A DNA stretch of 64,000 nucleotides from NCBI RefSeq assembly GCF_015207755.1, contig NZ_JADEWH010000014.1, forward strand, positions 62,001 to 126,000, in the 5' to 3' direction. Positions 34,778 to 43,623 of the stretch are shown piece by piece. Made by a program: the position numbers and the translations under genes. Positions within the stretch are counted from its first letter, which is position 1, and the number at the start of each line of letters is the position of its first letter. The notes under the pieces were generated by a model. It did no database searches. It was not told the origin of the DNA and saw only the letters and a program-made list of their open reading frames with translations. The DNA comes from Nodularia sp. LEGE 06071 (lineage in GTDB: Bacteria; Cyanobacteriota; Cyanobacteriia; Cyanobacteriales; Nostocaceae).

Positions 34778-35980
34778 GTGCAAAACTCAAAGCTAGATCG
34801 ATCAATATCATCCCCATCAATTTTACGTCCGCCCTTTTTTATCGCTATCCTTGTATCTTTAACTGTAATTGGTAGTAGTGTTTATACGGTATTAAAATTT
34901 CGGGATACAGTAAATCAGAAAACCCCAGCGCCAGCAGCACTACTACCTGAGCTAAAAACGGTAACAGCTCTAGGACGTATTGAACCAAAAGGAAAAGTGA
35001 TTAAACTCTCTGCTACCACGTCAACCGAAGGCAGTCGGGTAGAGGAGCTTTTAGTGAGAGAGGGGGATAGGATCAAAGCAGGGCAGGTGATAGCGATTTT
35101 AGACAGTCGCGATCGCTTGTCAGCGGCCTTGAAAGAGGCTGAGGAACAAGTGAAAGTGGAACAGGCAAACTTAAACCGCATCAAAGCAGGTGCTAAACGT
35201 GGAGAAGTTTTAGCACAAGCAGCCACAATTGCACGGTTGCAGGCAGAACGCCAAGGTGATATTGCTGCCCAAAAAACCACTGTAGCTCGATTGCAAGCCG
35301 AAGTGCGTAACGCCGCAGCCGAAGACCAACGCTATCAGGAGCTGTATCAAGCAGGAGCAATATCTGCCTCCCAAAGAGACAGCAAGCGCTTAACACTGGA
35401 AACAGCCCAACAAAATCTGCAAGAGGCACAAACACAGTTAACTCGCACCCAGTCAACTAGCCAGCAACAAATTAAAGCAGCCACAGCCACACTGGATCAA
35501 ATTGCTGAAGTGCCGCAAGTCGATATCGCAGCAGCCACGGCAGAAGTAAATCGTGCCATAGCAGCCATGAAACGGACACAAGCAAATCTGCAACAAGCTT
35601 ATGTGCGATCGCCTCAAGATGGTCAAATATTCGAGATCCACTCCCGCCCTGGGGAATTAATCTCAAATGATGGTATTGCTGAGATTGGGCAAACCAACGA
35701 GATGTATGTAGTTGCTGAAGTTTACGAAAGCGATATCGGCAAAGTTTATCCAGGACAGAAAGTGCAAGTATTTGGTGATTTCCTTCCTCTGGAATTGCAG
35801 GGAACAGTAGACCGTAAAGGTTTACAAGTGCGGCGGCAAAATGTGATCAACACTGACCCAGCTAGCAATATTGATAACAGAGTCGTGGAAGTTTATATCC
35901 GACTAAATGAAATTTCCACTGAGAAAGCTGCCAACTTAACCAATATGCAAGTTAGAGCGGTCATTCAATTGTCTTCGTAA
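34778..35980 (+). CDS. devB: HlyD/DevB-type membrane fusion protein of an ABC exporter
   Basis: 400 residues from a GTG at 34778 with AAAGG upstream; an earlier GTG at 34745 adds 11 residues. One N-terminal membrane anchor (FFIAILVSLTVIGSSVYTV) is followed by a split lipoyl domain (LGRIEPKGKVIKLS ... RVEELLVREGDRIKAGQVIAILDS). A long coiled coil of Ala/Gln/Glu/Leu repeats (about 105-250) comes next, then the second lipoyl half (AYVRSPQDGQIFEIHSRPGELI) and a beta-barrel. It links the inner-membrane pump DevCA to an outer-membrane channel. In heterocystous cyanobacteria such systems export envelope glycolipids; several paralogues exist, so the cargo is not certain. The stop codon lies in a heptamer repeat. 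Confidence 0.88.
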   Translation: MQNSKLDRSISSPSILRPPFFIAILVSLTVIGSSVYTVLKFRDTVNQKTPAPAALLPELKTVTALGRIEPKGKVIKLSATTSTEGSRVEELLVREGDRIKAGQVIAILDSRDRLSAALKEAEEQVKVEQANLNRIKAGAKRGEVLAQAATIARLQAERQGDIAAQKTTVARLQAEVRNAAAEDQRYQELYQAGAISASQRDSKRLTLETAQQNLQEAQTQLTRTQSTSQQQIKAATATLDQIAEVPQVDIAAATAEVNRAIAAMKRTQANLQQAYVRSPQDGQIFEIHSRPGELISNDGIAEIGQTNEMYVVAEVYESDIGKVYPGQKVQVFGDFLPLELQGTVDRKGLQVRRQNVINTDPASNIDNRVVEVYIRLNEISTEKAANLTNMQVRAVIQLSS

Positions 35981-36010
35981 TTCGTAATTCGTAATTCGTA
36001 ATTCGTAATT
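35974..36010. repeat. Heptamer tandem repeat (TTCGTAA) at the devB stop codon
   Basis: Five TTCGTAA units; the first unit supplies the TAA stop of devB (35978-35980). Same unit as the STRR before murJ. Confidence 0.85.
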
Positions 36011-36057
36011 AGGAACACATTGTTTTTTCACATCCCCACTTAGCATTTAGCACTTTT

Positions 36058-37233
36058 ATGATGGGACTAATCAAACAACTGCGGCGACGCACACCTTTAG
36101 GATGGCTGCAACTGAGTCACGAAAAAAGCCGTTTGCTGGTAGCATTGTCAGGCATTGCCTTTGCGGATGTGTTGATGTTCATGCAGTTGGGCTTTCAGAC
36201 TGCGCTATACGACAGTAACACTAGACTACATCGCAGTTTGCAAGCAGACATTGTTTTAACTAGTCCCCAAGCCCGAAGCCTGCAAAATATGCCCCCATTT
36301 TCGCGTCGGCGGCTTTACCAGGCAATGGATATTCCGGGAGTGTCCTCAGCACAAGCAATGTATGTCAACAACATCATTTGGAAGAATCCCCAAACACGCC
36401 GCCAGACATCAGTGCAAGTCATTGGTTTTAATCCAGATCAGCCAGCCTTTGATTTACCAGATGTGAATGGGCAGTTACAGTCAATTAAGCTACCGGATAC
36501 CGTTTTGTTTGACCGCAGTGCTAGGGGCGAATACCAACAGGCGATCGCTGAAATTGACCAAGGTAAAAAACTGACCACCGAAATCGAAGGGCGGACAATT
36601 ACCATTAGTGGTTTATTCACAGTGGGGGCTTCTTTTGGTTCTGATGGTAGCTTGATGACCAGCGATCAAAACTTTTTACGCTTATTTTCCCAACGCCCAG
36701 CCAGCAGTATCAGTTTAGGTTTAATCAAGGTAAAACCCGGTTATGACCCAAAACAGGTAGCGATCGCCTTGCAAGCCTACCTCAGAGATGATATTAGCGT
36801 CATGACCCGCGCCGAATTTATTGAATTTGAGAACAACTTCTGGAGAAACAACTCCCCCATTGGGTTTATTTTTAGCCTGGGTGTCTCAATGGGGTTTGCA
36901 GTGGGAGTCATTCTGGTTTATCAAGTTCTTTCCACCGATGTGAATGCCCATGTCCGGGAATACGCGACCTTTAAAGCCTTGGGATATCGCAACTACTACT
37001 TGCTCAGTGTCGTCTTTGAACAGACTTTAATTTTAGCAGCATTGGGCTTTATTCCCGGAGTAGCCGTATCCTTGGGACTTTACCAAATGACTCGCACGGC
37101 GACAAATTTGCCGATGTATATGACAGCAATCCGGGGTTTACACGTACTAATTTTAACCATAATCATGTGTTCAATTTCTGGTGCGATCGCCACCCGGAAA
37201 CTGCGATCTGCTGACCCGGCTGATATGTTTTAG
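36058..37233 (+). CDS. devC: DevC-type ABC exporter permease
   Basis: 391 residues with the MacB/FtsX-like layout: one N-terminal helix (LLVALSGIAFADVLMFMQLGF), a periplasmic domain of about 200 residues, then three C-terminal helices (FIFSLGVSMGFAVGVILVY, LILAALGFIPGVAVSLGLY, LHVLILTIIMCSISGAIA). GYRNYYLLSVVFEQ is the coupling helix region and the end ATRKLRSADPADMF is characteristic of DevC. It lies 77 bp after devB. With DevA it forms the energy-dependent pump. Confidence 0.92.
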   Translation: MMGLIKQLRRRTPLGWLQLSHEKSRLLVALSGIAFADVLMFMQLGFQTALYDSNTRLHRSLQADIVLTSPQARSLQNMPPFSRRRLYQAMDIPGVSSAQAMYVNNIIWKNPQTRRQTSVQVIGFNPDQPAFDLPDVNGQLQSIKLPDTVLFDRSARGEYQQAIAEIDQGKKLTTEIEGRTITISGLFTVGASFGSDGSLMTSDQNFLRLFSQRPASSISLGLIKVKPGYDPKQVAIALQAYLRDDISVMTRAEFIEFENNFWRNNSPIGFIFSLGVSMGFAVGVILVYQVLSTDVNAHVREYATFKALGYRNYYLLSVVFEQTLILAALGFIPGVAVSLGLYQMTRTATNLPMYMTAIRGLHVLILTIIMCSISGAIATRKLRSADPADMF

Positions 37234-37239
37234 GGAAAT

Positions 37240-37418
37240 GGGGGGAAGAGGCAGGGGGGCAGGGAGCAGGGAGCAGGGGGGAGAAGACGGTAATTTCCCA
37301 ATGACTAATGACTAATGAATTTTGCATTGGTGTTAGCGAAGCGTACGCAGCGCAGCGAGTATTTTAGATTGCAGTCTAATCCAAAATCCAAAATCCAAAA
37401 TCTAAAATTGATTGACTA
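37240..37418. repeat. Cluster of short tandem repeats between devC and devA
   Basis: Several heptamer families follow one another: GGGAGCA units (37260-37275), AATGACT units (37299-37318), AGCGAAGCGTACGCAGCGCAGCGAG (shown only as a mosaic of GCAGCG motifs, 37333-37358) and CAAAATC units (37379-37405). They lengthen an otherwise tight operon spacing. Confidence 0.7.
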
Positions 37419-38180
37419 ATGACCTTTATTTACACCCACCTACTTATGGTTCCAGTCATTTCCATCCAGAATCTCGACCACTACTTTGGTCTAGGTTCAC
37501 TGCGTAGGCAAGTTTTATTTAACATTAACTTGGAGATTAAATCTGGCGAAATTATTATTTTGACTGGGCCTTCTGGCTCTGGTAAAACTACTCTCCTCAC
37601 CTTAGTTGGGGCGTTGCGTTCTCCCCAGTTTGGGAGTTTGCAGGTTTTGTCAAGGGAACTTTGCGGTGCTGCTACAGAACAATTAGTGCAGGCGCGACAG
37701 CATAATGGTTATATTTTCCAAGCCCACAATCTGCATGGTAGTTTGACAGCACTCCAGAATGTGAGAATGGGTTTAGAACTGCACCAGCATATTGGCTTAC
37801 CAGAGATGCAAAACCGTTCCGCCCTGATGCTAGAACAGGTAGGCTTAGGAAATCACCTTGATTATTATCCTGATAAATTGTCAGGAGGACAAAAACAACG
37901 AGTTGCGATCGCTCGCGCCTTGGTTAGCCATCCTCCCCTGGTTTTAGCAGATGAACCGACCGCAGCCCTTGACAGTCAGTCAGGTCGAGATGTGGTCAAC
38001 TTGATGCAAAAACTGGCTAAAGAACAAGGTTGTACAATTCTCATGGTGACTCATGACAATCGCATTTTAGATATTGCTGATCGGATTGTTCACATGGAAG
38101 ATGGCAAACTAGTACCGCAAGGCGGAAGTCAAAAGTCAAAAGTCAAAAGTCAAAAAGCTTATAAAATGGGCTTTTCATAG
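37419..38180 (+). CDS. devA: DevA-type ABC exporter ATPase
   Basis: 253 residues from ATG 37419; ATG 37446 ([10 protein letters not shown]) gives a more typical start. Walker [13 protein letters not shown]-loop [12 protein letters not shown], signature [15 protein letters not shown], Walker [13 protein letters not shown] and switch His in VTHDNRI are all present, of the MacB/LolD type. It powers export through DevC and DevB. The last ~20 residues (from about VPQGG to KMGFS) are encoded by a miniature repeat element that begins at 38109, so the native C-terminus has been replaced or extended. Confidence 0.92.
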   Translation: MTFIYTHLLMVPVISIQNLDHYFGLGSLRRQVLFNINLEIKSGEIIILTGPSGSGKTTLLTLVGALRSPQFGSLQVLSRELCGAATEQLVQARQHNGYIFQAHNLHGSLTALQNVRMGLELHQHIGLPEMQNRSALMLEQVGLGNHLDYYPDKLSGGQKQRVAIARALVSHPPLVLADEPTAALDSQSGRDVVNLMQKLAKEQGCTILMVTHDNRILDIADRIVHMEDGKLVPQGGSQKSKVKSQKAYKMGFS

Positions 38181-38219
38181 ATTTTGAATGGTCTGTTTAT
38201 TTACGCCAACTTGTACTAG
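38109..38219 (+). repeat. CTAGTAC-ended miniature element, copy 1 (overlaps devA end)
   Basis: 111 bp bounded by CTAGTACCGCAAGGCG and, inverted, CTAGTACAAGTTGGCG (11-12 of 16 positions match), with internal AAAAGTC heptamers. A second copy of the same length lies inverted at 60571-60681 and differs at only a few positions. It has no coding capacity of its own and looks like a MITE. Confidence 0.85.
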
Positions 38220-38421
38220 TCAATGCTTCTCCCATGAAAGTTAACATTTAAATATACTGCCTGTTGTTCGTGCTGCTGCAAAAGATACCTTAAAATAGAT
38301 TTGCACTGAGGTATGAAAACATACTCCATGCTGATTTAAAAAATCTGCCTCGGTGAAGACACACCAGCGTCTATGAGTTAGTCTGTTTGTGAACAGAAGT
38401 AAGGGATTGTTTTGTAGCTCC

Positions 38422-39360
38422 ATGACTATCGATCATCACACTAGAGAATCTGAGCAGAAACTGCCATATTTTGATTTTAAAGGCTGGAAAACCCACCGCC
38501 AGACCAAAAACGTATTCATCGGCATATTTGCCTCTGTGTTTGTTGTCCTCTTGGCTTTGCCTGTAAACGCTTTGCAAGCCCAAGTGACTCCCAGTAATCC
38601 TCAGTTGGGAGATACCCTATCTGTGCTGATTAACGTAGATAATCCAGCAAATGGTAGTAATCCCACCGTGACTGTCGGTGACAAATTTTATCCAGCATTT
38701 GCGATCGCCCCCAATAAATATCGGGCTTTAATTCCGACAACTCCACTGAATAAACCTGGAACCATCACACTGAAAATTTCCGGGGATAATCAAGTGCAGA
38801 ACTTGGCAGTGAACTTGCGTAATCGCACCTTTCCCACGCAACGGATTAATTTACCACCGGGAAGAGCTGGGGTGAGCGCCACAGAACACGAACTCCAGCG
38901 CGTAGCAGCTTTCAAAGAAATTCAAACACAGCAAAAGCATTGGAATGGCCCACTCCTCAAACCAAATCAAGGGCGGATTACAACAATCTATGGTGTACGT
39001 CGCTACTATAATGGTAAATTTGCAGAAAGTTATTACCATCGTGGCGTTGACTACGCTGGTGCTACAGGTTCACCCGTAGTCGCCCCAGCTGCTGGCACTG
39101 TAGCCTTAGTAGGTAAAGTATCCGCAGGATTTCGGGTTCACGGCAACACCATTGGCATTGACCACGGGCAAGGAATAACAAGTATTTTAATGCACCTGAA
39201 TAGTATTAATGTTAAAGAAGGCGATTTCGTCAAAGCCGGTCAATTAGTTGGCACAGTCGGTTCCACAGGCGCTTCCACAGGGCCGCATTTGCACTGGGGT
39301 TTATATGTCAACGGGCAATCTGTTGATCCAGTACCTTGGAGAGTTGATGGAGTCGATTAG
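38422..39360 (+). CDS. M23-family (LytM-like) peptidoglycan endopeptidase
   Basis: 312 residues from ATG 38422 (MTIDHHTRE); a GTG 33 bp upstream is possible. One N-terminal membrane anchor or signal (VFIGIFASVFVVLLALPVNALQA) precedes a beta-rich domain (about 60-150). The M23 metallopeptidase domain has YYHRGVDYAG (first His and Asp ligands) and GPHLHWGLY (HxH), so zinc binding appears intact. It probably cuts peptide cross-links of the cell wall in the periplasm, for example at septa. It follows the devBCA cluster but has its own leader. Confidence 0.9.
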   Translation: MTIDHHTRESEQKLPYFDFKGWKTHRQTKNVFIGIFASVFVVLLALPVNALQAQVTPSNPQLGDTLSVLINVDNPANGSNPTVTVGDKFYPAFAIAPNKYRALIPTTPLNKPGTITLKISGDNQVQNLAVNLRNRTFPTQRINLPPGRAGVSATEHELQRVAAFKEIQTQQKHWNGPLLKPNQGRITTIYGVRRYYNGKFAESYYHRGVDYAGATGSPVVAPAAGTVALVGKVSAGFRVHGNTIGIDHGQGITSILMHLNSINVKEGDFVKAGQLVGTVGSTGASTGPHLHWGLYVNGQSVDPVPWRVDGVD

Positions 39361-39641
39361 TCAAAAGAAGCAGGGGAGCAAGGGAGAAGACCCAGACTGA
39401 GCTTGTACTCCGCCCCAGTTCAAGCGCCCTAAAAGGGCTGGGAAGAGTACCCATGCTCTGCTTTGCTCCACCTAGAGGGTTTGGGCTTCTTCTTCCCTGC
39501 TCTCTGCCCCCTTCCCCTCTGCCTCTTCGGTAAAGACGAAGTTGATAGCGTTTGTCCATAATTTGTATACATTTGGTCGATAATTAGGCAAAATGAATTG
39601 GATTGATACTGTCCCTAACCTGCTTGACTAGCCTAAAGATA

Positions 39642-40193
39642 ATGAGCGTTATGAGTATTGAAAAAATTGTAGAACAAGCTCTCCAGGATGGTTATTTGAC
39701 ACCAGTAATGGAAGCAGAAGTTGGAAGAATCTGTGATAACGCATCGGAACTCTCAATTGAGGAGTACATGGCGCTGGATCGACTGATGGGGGCATTATTA
39801 ATCGGTGAGGTAGTGGCCGTACCTCGCAAACAATTCATTAACGTCATGGAAGAATTAGTACTGACTGAGGCGATCGCCAGAGCCGCAGAAATTGAAGCCA
39901 CCAGCGAAAGATGCTTGGATGTGGGAGATATAGCTGCTTACGCCCTCAACCGCTTACCACCCTTGTATGCGACTACAGAAGAAGGTGCGAGCTACCAACG
40001 TCTACGTGCAAAGGCGGAACTGCAAGAATTAATTTCCCAGCAAATTACTGAGTCCATAGGGCGTAACCTTGACCAACCCAACGACAAGAGAACACCAGTC
40101 TTTGGCAAAAATACTGGTAATGAAGTTCTGCGCCAAGTCAGTACTTTACTCCAGGTCTACGCACCAAACTTTGAGCAAAAATCTCAGTTTTAA
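39642..40193 (+). CDS. ComFB-like late competence protein
   Basis: 183 residues from ATG 39642 (MSVMSIEK), with another ATG nine bp on; the frame upstream is open without coding character. The central part, NVMEELVLTEAIARAAEI ... DVGDIAAYALNRLPPLYATTEEGASYQRLRAKAELQELI, is the ComFB-domain pattern seen in many cyanobacterial proteins. These include c-di-AMP-binding members linked to natural competence. It is soluble. The preceding 70 residues (EQALQDGYLTPVMEAEVGRICDNASEL) look like a helical addition common to cyanobacterial versions. Confidence 0.8.
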   Translation: MSVMSIEKIVEQALQDGYLTPVMEAEVGRICDNASELSIEEYMALDRLMGALLIGEVVAVPRKQFINVMEELVLTEAIARAAEIEATSERCLDVGDIAAYALNRLPPLYATTEEGASYQRLRAKAELQELISQQITESIGRNLDQPNDKRTPVFGKNTGNEVLRQVSTLLQVYAPNFEQKSQF

Positions 40194-40338
40194 TAGCCAT
40201 TAGTCATTAGTCCCTAGTCTTTAGTTAAGCACACCTACGATAGCTAGCGTTGTGTAGCCAGGGATACGCTTTGAATAACAGTCCTTAGTCTGTGAGTTTT
40301 TCCTCTGACAAAGGGTGGGGTATGCACCCTCAACAACT

Positions 40339-40401
40339 AATGACCAATGACCAATGACCAATGACCAATGACCAATGACCAATGACCAATGACCAATGAC
40401 T
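40339..40401. repeat. Heptamer tandem repeat, nine AATGACC units
   Basis: Eight perfect AATGACC units and one AATGACT, 63 bp in all, just before the stop codon of the L,D-transpeptidase gene. This is the longest STRR run in the window. Confidence 0.95.
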
Positions 40402-40407
40402 AATTAA

Positions 40408-41172
40408 TCAATCGCGCACTGATACAAGTGTGCCAACATTTACCTGCTCATATAATAAACGGACATCATCATTACGCATTCTTAAGCAGCCATGAGAAAT
40501 AGCAGATCCTAACAAGTGTGTATCTGGCGTGCCATGAAAGCCAATTGCATTGCGTCCATCTGACCAAAATCCAATCCATCGTTCACCCAAAGGACTATCA
40601 GCACCTGATGGAAATATTTTGTTCGTGATGGGGTGCTGCCAAATCGGATACTGCTGCATATCCGTGACGCGGAAAGAACCTGTAGGGGTTTCCCAACCTT
40701 CCTTACCTATAGCAATGGGGTAACTGGCGATAACTTCACCACCCTTGTAAACATAGGTACGGCGATCGCTTAAATTCACCACCACTTCCGTCTGAGTTGA
40801 TTTTGGTGCAGATAAACCCTGAGAATTCTGCCTTTGTCTTTGAAACAGCGATACCCTAGGGCGCGGCTTTGCCGATCGCAACTGAATAGACCCGGTTGAA
40901 TTGGAGCTGACTCCACCCGACAGATGGGATACAGAACTCTTCTGGATATCTGGCTGGTGAGTCGGTTGAGCCGCAGGTGTAGACGCGCCACGAACAGTTT
41001 CACCTAGACCCCCATCAGCCATCTCAGTCCGGTTTCCGGCGGCGGAAGCTGGCTGCTCAAACTGCCCTTGAGTTGTCGTAATCCGCCAATGGACAGCTAG
41101 CGATAAGATAGCTGTGCCAAAACAGAGAAACATGACTATACGCGCTACAGATTCATTTCTTACCATTGCCAT
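40408..41172 (-). CDS. L,D-transpeptidase (YkuD family)
   Basis: 254 residues. An N-terminal helix (RIVMFLCFGTAILSLAVHW) anchors or exports the protein; a Ser/Pro-rich linker (about 30-125) leads to the YkuD domain with VVNLSDRRTYVYKGGEVIASYPIAIGKEG and the catalytic motif HGTPDTHLLGSAISHGCLRM (Cys in SHGCLRM). Such enzymes form 3-3 cross-links in peptidoglycan or attach proteins to it. The start is ATG 41172, with a second ATG two codons later. It converges with the ComFB-like gene. Confidence 0.9.
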   Translation of the reverse strand: MAMVRNESVARIVMFLCFGTAILSLAVHWRITTTQGQFEQPASAAGNRTEMADGGLGETVRGASTPAAQPTHQPDIQKSSVSHLSGGVSSNSTGSIQLRSAKPRPRVSLFQRQRQNSQGLSAPKSTQTEVVVNLSDRRTYVYKGGEVIASYPIAIGKEGWETPTGSFRVTDMQQYPIWQHPITNKIFPSGADSPLGERWIGFWSDGRNAIGFHGTPDTHLLGSAISHGCLRMRNDDVRLLYEQVNVGTLVSVRD

Positions 41173-41409
41173 CGCCTATTGTTTATCCCTGACATATCCA
41201 GTTGACTAATTGGTTCATACATCCAAAATTATCAATAATTTATATTTACTTATCTGTTCTCTTATAACTCTGCCGATAGTTTTGGGCAAACTAAGACAAG
41301 ACGATCAGCAGACCCCTGCACAAAATTCTTCCTTTAAAAAAAAATTTTATTCACAGGAACACTCACAGGGTAGCAATCCATCATTAATGGTGTGGGTGAG
41401 AGCAAAATC

Positions 41410-41562
41410 ATGTTGGAAAAACTATTCCTCGCAGTCATAATTACATTTTCCCTAAATTTCTTTTTTCAAGTCCGTGTACTCAATTCAACTCAAGCTGGTG
41501 TTCATGAGCCACAACCCACAGAAACACCAACCACAATTATGGTAAAAAGCCCGAAAAAATAA
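41410..41562 (+). CDS. Small single-pass membrane protein of unknown function
   Basis: A 50-residue ORF: MLEKLFLAVIITFSLNFFF forms a membrane helix or signal, followed by a short polar tail rich in Pro and Thr (EPQPTETPTT) ending in KSPKK. It is too short for usual ORF cut-offs. The hydrophobic N-terminus and clean stop give it a coding look, but there is no strong Shine-Dalgarno. Confidence 0.45.
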   Translation: MLEKLFLAVIITFSLNFFFQVRVLNSTQAGVHEPQPTETPTTIMVKSPKK

Positions 41563-41970
41563 GCTTTTTAGGCGCGACATCTGCCTATATTAACAGAAGT
41601 TAAAATTTCGCAACTTTTGGTGCAACCGCTACCCATCGACAAAACTATTTCCACATGAAGGCTGAATTTTGGTGTTTGAAAACAACAGGCACTTAACGCC
41701 TCTGAACCCACATATTTGAAAACATATGTTGTGAATTTTGTCAAATGTATATGGTCACAGAGTGCTGATTGCACAAGTATACGTAAAAATACTAGATTTT
41801 CCCAAGTGAGCAATCATCGCTAAAAGCACAGCTATAGTATGATTAGCAGTAAAAACAAACTTTGACAGTAGCGATTAATGTCTCTAACTTTATATACCAC
41901 CATGTACCAATCATTAATCCGTCACTACTTGTAGGAACATTGCGCTCATTAGCTTGTCTAATAGATAGGG
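41563..41970. other. Intergenic region with the sigG promoter candidate
   Basis: 408 bp, A+T-rich, no supported gene. Apart from the promoter at 41862-41890 it has a small hairpin-like ACATATTTGAAAACATATGT near 41709-41728. Confidence 0.5.
41862..41890 (+). promoter_or_regulatory. Candidate sigma-70 promoter for sigG
   Basis: TTGACA (41862-41867), 17 nt, TAACTT (41885-41890). The -35 is perfect, the -10 is weak. The start site would be near 41897, about 75 bp before the first ATG of sigG. Confidence 0.4.
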
Positions 41971-42651
41971 ATGATTCACAATTCAGTACGATCTATGAGC
42001 CAATCGATTACTGTATCCTGGTCAACGGTGGATGCAAGATACCCAGAAGCATCGGTGCAAGTTGACAAACTATCTAATCACGATCTGATTTTACGCTGTC
42101 AAGTCGGACTGCGCCCAGACCGTGCTGCGTTTGCTGAACTATTGCGCCGCTATCAAAGTCAAGTTGATCGAGTTCTATACCACTTGGCTCCAGATTGGCC
42201 AGACAGAGCTGATTTGGCTCAAGAAGTGTGGATTCGAGTGTATCGAAATGTCAACCGATTACAAGAACCAGTCAAGTTTCGAGGCTGGTTAAGCCGGATT
42301 GCTACCAACTTGTTTTATGACGAGTTGCGTAAACGTAAGCGCGTCGCTAGTCCCTTGTCACTGGATGCTCCCCGCACACTAGAAGACGGCGAGATGGATT
42401 GGGAAATTGCTGGCGATACTCCCGGACCAGAAGAAGAACTGACAACTAGAGAATTTTACGAGCAATTGCGAGTGGCGATCGCCGATTTACCAGAAGTGTT
42501 TCGGACTACAATTGTTCTCAGAGAAATCGAAGGTATGGCATACGAAGAAATTGCCGAAATTACCGGTGTTTCTTTAGGAACAGTGAAATCGAGAATCGCC
42601 AGAGCTAGATCCAGATTGCAAACTCAGTTGCAAAATTATCTAGATTCCTAG
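41971..42651 (+). CDS. sigG: ECF-type RNA polymerase sigma factor (SigG group)
   Basis: 226 residues from ATG 41971; ATG 41995 (MSQSITVSW) is equally possible. Region 2: LLRRYQSQVDRVLYHLAPDWPDRADLAQEVWIRVYRN with the following FRGWLSRIATNLFYDELRKRKR. Region 4: LPEVFRTTIVLREIEGMAYEEIAEITGVSLGTVKSRIARARSRL. Regions 1 and 3 are absent, as in extracytoplasmic-function sigma factors. The cyanobacterial SigG group answers envelope or heat stress. A probable anti-sigma gene follows 157 bp downstream. Confidence 0.9.
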   Translation: MIHNSVRSMSQSITVSWSTVDARYPEASVQVDKLSNHDLILRCQVGLRPDRAAFAELLRRYQSQVDRVLYHLAPDWPDRADLAQEVWIRVYRNVNRLQEPVKFRGWLSRIATNLFYDELRKRKRVASPLSLDAPRTLEDGEMDWEIAGDTPGPEEELTTREFYEQLRVAIADLPEVFRTTIVLREIEGMAYEEIAEITGVSLGTVKSRIARARSRLQTQLQNYLDS

Positions 42652-42808
42652 TTTCCCCAATCTGGCAATTGCCTAATGGTAAGATTTAACGATTGTTTAA
42701 GAATTTTGATGTCAATTTAGACTCATGCTCCCATCGGGAGAGGATTTAAGAAATTTATCAGGATTTCTCGCTATCTTTACCCGCATATGAATTGGTCATA
42801 ATGCTACA

Positions 42809-43426
42809 ATGAATACTAATTCTCCATTTGATGACTGTTCCCCTTGGCTAGATCCTGAAGATTTGTCAGGTGAGAATGGTCAGCATACCAATGAATCAAC
42901 GGGTGCTATGGATATGGTGAAGCGCGATCGCTTCGAGTTATTAAGTGCTTACCTCGATGGAGAGGTAACAGCCGCCGAAAGCAGGCAAGTGGAAGAATGG
43001 CTAAAAAACGATGCCTCAGTTCAACGCCTGTATAGCCGACTACTAAATCTACGGCGAGGTTTGCGGACTTTCCCAGTACCAGCAGCCCAAGAACCACCAG
43101 AAGTAACAGCCCAGCAAGTTTTAAAGCGTGTACACCGCCGTTTTCGTCCCGTTTGGGCATTTGGAGGAGCCGCTTTAGCCGCTTGTGTGATCGGTGCTGT
43201 ATCAGGCTGGCTACCAGGTGGTGGATTCAAAACACTGCAACTGGCGCAACAACCACCAGTAGAGCCTACACAAAGCACGACAAAGCCTGTAGTTTCAAGT
43301 TCTCCCCTAATGGTGGCCTTAAATAACCCAGTAATAGAAATTCCCAAAGCGGCAATAGCCTCTCCGGAACAGTCTGTGAATCTGGAGCAGCCTATATTAG
43401 GGGAAATCGAACCCAACATCAATTAA
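42809..43426 (+). CDS. Probable membrane anti-sigma factor for SigG
   Basis: 205 residues. Residues 38-90 (KRDRFELLSAYLDGEVTAAESRQVEEWLKNDASVQRLYSRLLNLR) match the anti-sigma domain fold, but the zinc-binding His-x3-Cys-x2-Cys is missing. A single helix near 117-137 (AFGGAALAACVIGAVSGWLP) follows a basic stretch (KRVHRRFRPV), and the rest is Pro/Ser/Thr-rich and probably periplasmic. Its position after sigG supports the role: it would hold SigG at the membrane until a signal triggers release. Confidence 0.8.
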   Translation: MNTNSPFDDCSPWLDPEDLSGENGQHTNESTGAMDMVKRDRFELLSAYLDGEVTAAESRQVEEWLKNDASVQRLYSRLLNLRRGLRTFPVPAAQEPPEVTAQQVLKRVHRRFRPVWAFGGAALAACVIGAVSGWLPGGGFKTLQLAQQPPVEPTQSTTKPVVSSSPLMVALNNPVIEIPKAAIASPEQSVNLEQPILGEIEPNIN

Positions 43427-43623
43427 TCGCCATTCCATGAGCGGGTTAACTAGATTTGCTCCTCCATCCATCTGGTTGGGCGAAAACTCCTAGTTGGTAA
43501 ACTCGCTCTAAATTCATTTATTTCGGAAAATCACAGCAACTATGACAAGATGTCTTTTGACACCATTGTGTTGTAGGAGCAAAAATACTACTGAGTAATT
43601 TTTACTAAAAGTAAGAACACGAA

